Positions 57,999 through 64,000 of a DNA stretch of 64,000 nucleotides are shown in pieces. Within the stretch, counting starts at the first letter, position 1. Each line of letters starts with the position of its first letter. Under the pieces are notes generated by a model. That model saw nothing but the letters and a program-made list of their open reading frames with translations. It was not told where the DNA came from and searched no databases. The translations under genes were made by a program, and so were the position numbers. Source of the stretch: an uncultured Roseicyclus sp. Lineage in GTDB: Bacteria > Pseudomonadota > Alphaproteobacteria > Rhodobacterales > Rhodobacteraceae. The stretch covers positions 496,001-560,000 of the forward strand of contig CANLLF010000003.1 in assembly GCA_947491935.1 (NCBI GenBank). Reading direction: 5' to 3'.

Positions 57999-58563
57999 GG
58001 AAATCTCGGATCAGATAAAGCGGTGCCGCAGCGCGGCTTCTATCAGGCCGATCAAGAAGTTCGTGTTCCTGGACCAGCCCTGCAAACGTATTTACAGGGC
58101 GAAACGGGGACCATGCTGAAGTCGACGAATGATACGCATGTTCAGCCTGTGCCCTCCCATTGTTGAGTGTGATCCGAGCTACAATGTTAGGAAAAATCAC
58201 CGATTTTGGCAAGGGCCCGGCGTCGTGTCCGACGTGTCAGCTCCATTCCGCAGCGGCAGCGTTAGGTTTCATCTCACCCCGGCCTGGCGTTCCCGACAAT
58301 CCAAAGAACAGCGCGGTAAGCAGATCCGCAGGTGAACCGGACACACATTGAGACTGAAGACACGCGCCGCGGCTTGTGGCAACGGCGCGAGCGGCTTGGA
58401 TATCAGCGAGACCCGCTCCGCAAAAGCTGGTATCGCGATCCAGCTCTGTGTCGGCGCTCCAGGTCCCGTCCCCGTCGATGTCGCGAGCCGCTGGATTCAG
58501 CGGGGGGCTGGGACTTGAGACGCCGACGCCTCCATGCGCCGCTCCGTCGAGCATAAGCGGACG
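57999..58563. other. Poorly coding region between ABC-F and GNAT genes
   Basis: The 240 bases up to 58236 hold nothing I can assign beyond the presumed ABC-F promoter. The rest holds a single minus-strand frame (58237-58554). I saw no repeat of the tRNA-Ser 3' end that would mark the right end of an island. Confidence 0.4.
58237..58554 (-). CDS. Uncertain ORF
   Basis: 105 residues, starting 10 bases after the GNAT stop on the same strand. It contains RDIDGDGTWSADTELDRD, an Asp-rich dockerin- or calcium-loop-like stretch, and four cysteines, but no signal peptide and no ribosome-binding site. It may be a remnant or a chance frame. Confidence 0.25.
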   Translation of the reverse strand: MLDGAAHGGVGVSSPSPPLNPAARDIDGDGTWSADTELDRDTSFCGAGLADIQAARAVATSRGACLQSQCVSGSPADLLTALFFGLSGTPGRGEMKPNAAAAEWS

Positions 58564-59199
58564 CTATGCCTGCACGGAGGATATCACGTCCTCTGTTCCA
58601 ATGCCCATCTCACTCCGGCGACGCATCAGGATCCAGTCGCCCTTCAGATCAGGCGGCCCGCCCGGGCCCATCGGGCGTCGTGTCACTTCGTCGAAACCTT
58701 CGCCCGTGTAACACGCCCGTGCCGACCGGTTTCCGGAGGCAACGATCAGCGTCAGGTCTCGACCTTCCGGATCGCGGATATCGTTGATGAGCCGCCTCGC
58801 CACACCGCGCCGCCGGGCCTGCGGCATCACCGCCAAGACATTGAGATAGCGGGTGTCGGGAACCTCCGCTTCCAACTCGACCAGCGGGCGAAGAAGGGGC
58901 GGCATCGTGCTGATGTCATGGGCGGACGGCACCTCCGTGAGATCATAGAAGATCGCAGCGCCCACAACGGCCCCGTTCCACGTCGCAACCCGCGCATTGC
59001 ACCAGGAGAACGCGCCTTCGGTTCGGGCAGCACGCGCCGTGCCGACCTCGAAGGCCGATTGCCCCGGCTCGGCCATCTCGGCCCACAATTGGGCGGGAAG
59101 CCCCTCCCCCGCCATATTGGCCAGTCGTGCCAGCGCAGGCGCGTCGGAGGGGGTCGCGTCACGCAGCGTAATGTTTGGAGTGGTCAGAAGCACACCCAT
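58564..59199 (-). CDS. GNAT family N-acetyltransferase
   Basis: 211 residues from ATG 59199, preceded by GAGGAT. The core has RYLNVLAVMPQARRRGVARRL, which binds the acetyl-CoA pyrophosphate (Q/R-x-x-G-x-A), and later ASGNRSARACYTGEGFDEV. The substrate is unknown. It may be the last gene of the redox cluster that starts at 63073. Confidence 0.85.
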   Translation of the reverse strand: MGVLLTTPNITLRDATPSDAPALARLANMAGEGLPAQLWAEMAEPGQSAFEVGTARAARTEGAFSWCNARVATWNGAVVGAAIFYDLTEVPSAHDISTMPPLLRPLVELEAEVPDTRYLNVLAVMPQARRRGVARRLINDIRDPEGRDLTLIVASGNRSARACYTGEGFDEVTRRPMGPGGPPDLKGDWILMRRRSEMGIGTEDVISSVQA

Positions 59200-59284
59200 C
59201 GGGAAATCCTCGGTTGCAGGGTTGATTGTGTTGGGAGCCGAGGCCTGCGGCGTAGGTCGCAAAAGCTGCGCCACAGGCCGGAGG

Positions 59285-60136
59285 TTACATACCCGCCCGT
59301 GTCGGGAGGGGTACGTAGAGCTGCACATGGGTTTCGGTCGAAAACTCGCCCGGAACGTGGCCATGGGTTCGACCGTCGCTATGCCAGGCAATCGCCAATT
59401 CCGAGATCAACTGCTCACCCGAAAGTTGCAGGCAGGGCGTGATCGTCCGAACGAAATGGGCGTTGCCCTCGGCATCGGCCACAAAGGCGTTTTCCGAGCC
59501 GTCGCGCGCCCCGAACGGCGTATCGTAGAAGCCGATAAACGGGTCGGTCGGCGGCCAGATCGCGAAGTCATGCCACATGGTGTAGAGCCCGTTCGGCACC
59601 AGGTTCTCGAATTGGATGTCGACGTGGCCGACCCCATCCTCGCAAACGTAGTCGCCTTGACCGGATGCCGCGAACCAATCCCCCAAGGTGATCCCAAGCG
59701 CTTCGCCGCGCGGCCATGGGCCAGTGTTTTCGGTTTGTAGCGGAGTATGGGGCACCGCCACAGCCGGGGCGTAGAGGGGCGCATCCATCTCGCGCGTGGC
59801 GCCGGTGGGGCGATAGACTTCGCCTGAACCGGGGACGCGTTCGTAGAAGACATCCTGTTCGGTCAGCCCCTCATCGATGTGAAAGATGAACGTCAGGCTC
59901 ATGGCTTCGGGAGCATCGAACGCAGCCGCGGCGGTGTCGCCGGTGTTCGCATGAAGGAGGTTGGTGCCGACGGGGCCGCCGGAATCAAACTCCTGGTCCG
60001 CGTCCTGCGCATAGTGGTTGGGCCCGGCTTGGGCCGGCGCGGTCGCATCCGGGATCTCGACATAACCCATCGCTGCAAGAGCAAGGGCGGGTGTCAGCGC
60101 AAGGATGGCGGTCGCAAGGGGGGTATGACGTGTCAT
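59285..60136 (-). CDS. Secreted protein of unknown family
   Basis: 283 residues with a signal peptide (AILALTPALALA). Beyond it are no familiar domains: a beta-rich protein with VPNGLYTMWHDFAIWPPTD, FVADAEGNAHFVRT and LAIAWHSDGRTHGHVPGEF, and two cysteines (in DYVCEDG and ITPCLQL) that may pair. The histidine-rich C-terminus could bind metal. It lies 49 bases after the dihaem protein gene, so it is likely a partner or substrate of that enzyme. Confidence 0.75.
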   Translation of the reverse strand: MTRHTPLATAILALTPALALAAMGYVEIPDATAPAQAGPNHYAQDADQEFDSGGPVGTNLLHANTGDTAAAAFDAPEAMSLTFIFHIDEGLTEQDVFYERVPGSGEVYRPTGATREMDAPLYAPAVAVPHTPLQTENTGPWPRGEALGITLGDWFAASGQGDYVCEDGVGHVDIQFENLVPNGLYTMWHDFAIWPPTDPFIGFYDTPFGARDGSENAFVADAEGNAHFVRTITPCLQLSGEQLISELAIAWHSDGRTHGHVPGEFSTETHVQLYVPLPTRAGM

Positions 60137-60185
60137 GTTTCTGGTCCTGTTTTTGAGGCATGGTGCCGGTTGGGGTAACGCGGGC

Positions 60186-61679
60186 CTAATCCGGCGCGCG
60201 ATCGGTGGTTGGGGCGGGCTGCGGCGGCAGCTCGGACGGGACGGTCGCGGGGATTAGTCCGCTCCGGTCATGGGCTGTCGGGTCGGTCAGCGCGGTGAGA
60301 AACGCCATCAGGTCCGCCACGCCCTGATCATCGACGGCGACAGGCGTGATCTCGCTGGCGGCGGCGATCCTGCCACGCAGCGTATCGCTTGCCTGTACGA
60401 AGCCATCGCGCGCGGCGAAGGCCTCCAGGCGCAACGGATTGAGAGGCTCGAACAGAAGCGCCGACTCCAAGCCACGTCGGGCGATGACGCTCTCGATCGC
60501 AGGAAGCGCGTCTGGCGCGACCCGATAGGCGTCAAGCGATGGGACGGCATCGAGGTGGTGACGCACCATCTGTTCCAGGTCGTCGAAGGCGCCGCTATGC
60601 CCCCACGGGCCCGTCAGGGTGACATTGCGCAGGGAGGGCGTGCGGAAGCGGAACAGATCTGCCGGGTCGAACGTGACGCGGAACCGCCCTTCATCCTCCA
60701 GCCGATCGGGAAACCCCGAGGCGGCAAAGTATGTCGTGTCCGCGCCATGCCCCTTGCCCGGCCCAATCTGCGGCACGGCGATTGCATGGAAACCATGATC
60801 GGTCAGGAGCGACCCGGAGTGACAGGACGCACATCCCGCCGCCCCGTAGAACGACTCTGCTCCGCGCCGCGCTTCAGGGGACAGCACAGACAGATCGTTC
60901 GCCTGCAAGGCCGCATCGAACGGGCTGTCGGTGGAGCGGAATGCCACGGTCTGAAAGGCCGCAAGGGCGCGGGCGGCATGGGTGAACGCGATGTCGTCCG
61001 CTGCGTCAACGTCGTCAAAGGCCGCCACAAACTGATCGACGTAGCCCGGCAGATCTTGCAGCCGCCCGGCGATCAGGTTCCAGGCGTCGGGATCGCGATC
61101 CTGCGCCACCGCGGTGCCCACGGGATTCGACCCGCTCCATCCCGCCATTTCAACGGCTGACAGCACGGGAAACATCGCCTGCGCCGCCAGCAGGCTATCG
61201 AGCCCTTCGGGCAGATCTTCGCGCGCCGGGCTCCAGTAACCGCTGGTGAACGGGCCATCAGGGTCAGGTTCCAGGCGGCCATCGTGGAACATGGCGGTGT
61301 ATTCGCGCGCGCCGATGTTCCACAGCGGCTGTGCATTGCGCGGCACCCGTGCCGTTACTCCGGTGCCGGCGTGCCGTTCGGGGCCAAAGCCGTCTCGACC
61401 GGTCCCGAACCCAAGGGCCAGGCCGTCACCCGATCCGTGCGCGGGGTCATGACAGGTCCCGCAGGAGATATTGCGATTGCCCGACAGGATCGGATCGAAG
61501 AACAGGTCACGTCCCAGCGCGAACAGCGCCTCCGACGGCGCGCCGTCATGGAGGAAATCCGTGTCCTGTAGGGCTTCTGGCAGGTCGGTTCCACCAGCTG
61601 CCGTTCCCATAAGCAGGACGGTGGCTGCGGTGATCCGAAAATACGCCCCCGCACGGGGTTTCTTTGACAGGGTCAACAT
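60186..61679 (-). CDS. Dihaem cytochrome c peroxidase/MauG-like protein
   Basis: A 497-residue periplasmic protein with an N-terminal export segment. It has two haem c motifs, CGTCH (about residues 73-77) and CASCH (about 286-290), and the conserved TPSLRNVTLTGPWGHSG. Family members reduce hydrogen peroxide or, like MauG, oxidise protein side chains. Length (near 500) and the nearby amicyanin-like cupredoxin lean towards the MauG-like branch, but no mau structural genes are present. Confidence 0.9.
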   Translation of the reverse strand: MLTLSKKPRAGAYFRITAATVLLMGTAAGGTDLPEALQDTDFLHDGAPSEALFALGRDLFFDPILSGNRNISCGTCHDPAHGSGDGLALGFGTGRDGFGPERHAGTGVTARVPRNAQPLWNIGAREYTAMFHDGRLEPDPDGPFTSGYWSPAREDLPEGLDSLLAAQAMFPVLSAVEMAGWSGSNPVGTAVAQDRDPDAWNLIAGRLQDLPGYVDQFVAAFDDVDAADDIAFTHAARALAAFQTVAFRSTDSPFDAALQANDLSVLSPEARRGAESFYGAAGCASCHSGSLLTDHGFHAIAVPQIGPGKGHGADTTYFAASGFPDRLEDEGRFRVTFDPADLFRFRTPSLRNVTLTGPWGHSGAFDDLEQMVRHHLDAVPSLDAYRVAPDALPAIESVIARRGLESALLFEPLNPLRLEAFAARDGFVQASDTLRGRIAAASEITPVAVDDQGVADLMAFLTALTDPTAHDRSGLIPATVPSELPPQPAPTTDRAPD

Positions 61680-61694
61680 CAGTCGTCCTCCGGT

Positions 61695-62645
61695 TCAGGC
61701 TGCTGTATGCCCAAGACAGCACTTGGCCATTGCATCGATGTGGCGGTGATCGGTGCCGCAACAGCCGCCAATGACGGTCAGGTTCGGAAGGATCTGGCGT
61801 AAATCGCCGTAATCGCGGCCCAATTCAGCGGGATCGCCGGGATCAAGCTCCTCGGCGTCATCCAATTCGGCATGGCTCATCCGCGAGGCGTTTGCGCGGA
61901 TGCCGAAGATCCGGGTGAGCCAGTCGCTGCCAGCCTCAAGCGCGGGCCGGAAATGGTCCGGATGCGCGCAATTGACCATGAAATAGGCCGCGGCACCGTC
62001 AGTCAGCGCATCGGTCTGTGTGATGGCGTGGCCTAGCTCTGTGCCATCCGGCAGACATCCATCGGTTTCCGTCGTGAAACTCACCACCGCCGGTAGGCCC
62101 ACCTGCACGGCGGCCCGGATCACGCCCGCGGCCTCGGCCACGGTGGACAGGGTGACCGCGGTGACAAGGTCGACCTCGGTTTCGGCAAACCAACCGATCT
62201 GCTCGGCATGGTAGCGCTGCGCCTCATCCGCCGTCATGGCCGTGTCGGCGCGGTAGCCGTCGCCGCGCGGGCCGATATTGCCTGAGATCACAATGGGCTC
62301 CGCACCCTTCGCCGTGTCGCGCAGCCCGGCCATCATTGCGATGGCGTCGCGATTGAATCGGGCCAGATCCTCGGGGCCGTGGTCCAGTTGTGCCCCCCAG
62401 TCGCGGCTTGCCCGCCATGTCGGCGATTCCAGCAAGAAGCCCGCCTGACGCTCGGATGCGATCGCAAGATGACGGGCATAATAGTCGCGCAGAACTGCCC
62501 GCCCGTCTGATGTGTCCATCAGCGGGTAGGCCGCGAAGCAGGGCAGATCGATCCCGTCATGAAAGATCAGCGTGGTTTCCAGGCCGGAATCCGTGAGCAG
62601 CATCGTGCCATTCAATTGCGGGAGAGTGTTTCTAAACTGGGTCAT
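61695..62645 (-). CDS. Homocysteine S-methyltransferase family protein
   Basis: 316 residues of TIM-barrel fold. It has LTDSGLETTLIF at the start, and the zinc ligands NCAHPDHF and the tandem Cys in GGCCGTDHRHI. By family it moves a methyl group from S-methylmethionine, betaine or a similar donor to homocysteine. It is in the cytoplasm, unlike its two periplasmic neighbours, and 16 bases before the dihaem gene. Confidence 0.9.
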   Translation of the reverse strand: MTQFRNTLPQLNGTMLLTDSGLETTLIFHDGIDLPCFAAYPLMDTSDGRAVLRDYYARHLAIASERQAGFLLESPTWRASRDWGAQLDHGPEDLARFNRDAIAMMAGLRDTAKGAEPIVISGNIGPRGDGYRADTAMTADEAQRYHAEQIGWFAETEVDLVTAVTLSTVAEAAGVIRAAVQVGLPAVVSFTTETDGCLPDGTELGHAITQTDALTDGAAAYFMVNCAHPDHFRPALEAGSDWLTRIFGIRANASRMSHAELDDAEELDPGDPAELGRDYGDLRQILPNLTVIGGCCGTDHRHIDAMAKCCLGHTAA

Positions 62646-62734
62646 GGAGTACCTGATGGTTTGAGGTCAGAAATCTGAGATCGATAGACATCCGAAGGAC
62701 GTGCCGCGAAGCTTGCCTGCGTGCGGGGTCTGCA

Positions 62735-63073
62735 TCACTCGGCGACGATGCGGCCGTGCATCGACGGGTGATAGTCACAGGAGAATTCGACGACGCCCGA
62801 GCGGGTGATGCGAATGGCAACGCTGCCGGCCGGATCAATCATCCCGGTATCAAACGCCCCGCCCCGCGCCTGCGCAGTGTCAAGGCCGCGCGCGATGGCG
62901 GTGGCGGTGTGGGGCAGATCGTCGGCGTTCGCGAAAATCACCGTATCCCCGATCTCGGCCTCTATCACGCTCGGGTGAAACGCCATTCCCCGGATGGTCA
63001 CATGATGCTCCGTCGCCAAAGCCGGAGAGGCGGTGGTGGCGGCAACGGCCAGGGTGGCAAGAATACGTGTCAT
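62735..63073 (-). CDS. Cupredoxin (amicyanin/plastocyanin-like)
   Basis: 112 residues with a signal peptide (ATLAVAATTASPALA). Type 1 copper ligands are His in DDLPHTAT and Cys, His and Met in FSCDYHPSMHG, the spacing of amicyanin-like blue copper proteins. It would carry electrons in the periplasm, possibly to or from the dihaem protein. It is the first gene of the cluster and is divergent from the regulator at 63249. Confidence 0.9.
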   Translation of the reverse strand: MTRILATLAVAATTASPALATEHHVTIRGMAFHPSVIEAEIGDTVIFANADDLPHTATAIARGLDTAQARGGAFDTGMIDPAGSVAIRITRSGVVEFSCDYHPSMHGRIVAE

Positions 63074-63248
63074 GATGAATGCTCCGGTTCGGGGATTAGC
63101 TTGCGGCTCGCCGCGAGACAGGCCTAAGCTGGAGGCCGTGACGAAGCTTGACGGCGATCTGAGGATTTTCTGAGCAATGCCCTGCCGTTCCAGGTATTTT
63201 CAAAATTGGAAGCGTGATTGTGGCTCGCCCAAGCCGCTGCGAAGTTCA

Positions 63249-64000
63249 ATGATCTATGCGTTCGAAGACTTCACGATCGATACTGATCGCTTTCAACTCG
63301 CCCGTAGCGACGAGCTGATCGAGGCTGAGCCGCAGGTTCTGGAATTCCTGATTCACCTGGTGCAGCACCAGGGCCAGCTGCTGTCGAAGGACGCCTTGCA
63401 CCGGACGATCTGGCCGGACCGCGTCGTCTCGGACGCCGCCTTGTCGACGCTTGTGCGCAATGCGCGGCGACTCGTGGGCGACTCAGGTGAGGAGCAGCGC
63501 ATTATCGCGACCCGCCACGGGCGCGGATTCGTCTTCCGCGCGGATGTTCGGGAGGTTGAAGAGACCCAGCCTGGCGGCAAACCCGCATCGGGCGGTTCCT
63601 CCACGACCGCACCGCGTGTTCAGGGCGCCCCCGCGATCATGGTGCTTCCATTTCAGATCGTCGGTGAGCCCTCGGATGCCCAAGGCCTCAGCGAAGGCAT
63701 TACCGAGGAAGTGATGGCCGCACTCGCCAAATCACGTTGGTTCCCCCTAATCGCCCGCAACCGCGTGAAGACGTTTCTGGAGCTGTCGCCCGAGGCACGC
63801 CATCCGTACAAAGGGTTCGGTGCAACCTATATCGTGGAGGGTGGTGTGTTCCGGGATGGCGACAACATTCGCCTGCACCTGCAACTGACAGACACGGAAC
63901 CGGCGCTGCACATCCACGTGTCGCGGCACGAGCTGAAATATGCTGGCCTCTTCCGGCTTCTCGACGACATCTCCACTTGCGTCGCGGCCATTGCGCAGCC
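63249..64000 (+). CDS. CadC-type winged-helix regulator (partial)
   Basis: The frame runs from ATG 63249 to the window end (250 codons) without a stop. Residues 1-105 form an OmpR/CadC-type winged helix (EAEPQVLEFLIHLVQHQGQL, RIIATRHGRGFVFRA). A linker and a TolB/FlgO-like domain follow (IMVLPFQIVGEPSDAQGLSE, then EEVMAALAKSRWFPLIARNR). Full-length relatives often continue with TPR repeats. With its 175-base gap from the cupredoxin gene, it is the obvious regulator of the redox cluster. Confidence 0.85.
   Translation, partial: MIYAFEDFTIDTDRFQLARSDELIEAEPQVLEFLIHLVQHQGQLLSKDALHRTIWPDRVVSDAALSTLVRNARRLVGDSGEEQRIIATRHGRGFVFRADVREVEETQPGGKPASGGSSTTAPRVQGAPAIMVLPFQIVGEPSDAQGLSEGITEEVMAALAKSRWFPLIARNRVKTFLELSPEARHPYKGFGATYIVEGGVFRDGDNIRLHLQLTDTEPALHIHVSRHELKYAGLFRLLDDISTCVAAIAQ

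Noticed and set aside
63189-63206. TTTTGAAAATACCTGG on the minus strand before the CadC-type gene, like the head of repeat copy A
   Set aside because: No CCCGGGG block or GC hairpin follows; it is probably chance similarity.

Overview
The window is a stretch of GC-rich alphaproteobacterial chromosome, most probably from the Rhodobacteraceae (Roseobacter group). The evidence is the ntrY-ntrX / trkA-trkH-hfq-hflX block, an NtrX without a GAFTGA loop, long-type PstC and PstA in a complete pho-pst cluster, an L21 protein with an Ala/Lys-rich helix-hairpin-helix tail, a Hint-domain protein of roseobacter type, and an orphan LuxR. The species cannot be named from sequence alone. Nearly all of the DNA is chromosomal backbone. 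No transposase, integrase, prophage or CRISPR array was seen.

Layout. 1-9 kb: nitrogen two-component system (ntrY partial, ntrX), an inserted MFS exporter gene, Trk potassium uptake, Hfq and HflX. 9-19.8 kb: penicillin-acylase-like hydrolase, small envelope proteins, hemB, mfd, an Excalibur protein and a DUF2306 membrane protein. 19.8-24.3 kb: four overlapping minus-strand genes (CoA ligase, FrnE-like oxidoreductase, membrane hydrolase, Bcr/CflA exporter) divergent from an XRE-cupin regulator. 24.3-28.7 kb: bdhA, a pentapeptide-repeat protein and a patatin in one operon, then an orphan oligopeptide-binding protein. A predicted small RNA or attenuator lies between the two divergent units. 28.9-37 kb: DUF502, psuG-psuK, rpsB-tsf, Hint protein, a structured intergenic region with a 16-codon ORF, LuxR solo, aroQ, rhodanese. 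37-40.3 kb: prpE-ridA and an amidohydrolase. 40.3-47.7 kb: phoR, pstS-C-A-B, phoU, phoB, with a clear Pho box before pstS. 48-56 kb: a PLP enzyme, proA, proB, obgE, GNAT, rpmA, rplU. 56.3 kb: tRNA-Ser(CGA) beside an ABC-F gene. 58.5-64 kb: a periplasmic redox cluster (cupredoxin, homocysteine S-methyltransferase-like enzyme, MauG/CcpA-like dihaem protein, unknown secreted protein, GNAT) divergent from a CadC-type regulator cut off by the window end.

How genes work together. The pho-pst genes form a self-contained phosphate sensing and uptake unit. obgE, rplU and rpmA form the usual ribosome-assembly group with proline synthesis downstream. psuG and psuK together degrade pseudouridine. bdhA with a patatin suggests polyhydroxybutyrate turnover. 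The least explained parts are the predicted RNA at 26748-26823, the structured region at 34850-35090, a family of intergenic TTGAAATA/CCCCGGGG hairpin repeats (2.7, 28.8, 49.6 and 53.2 kb), and the 59.3-64 kb redox cluster.
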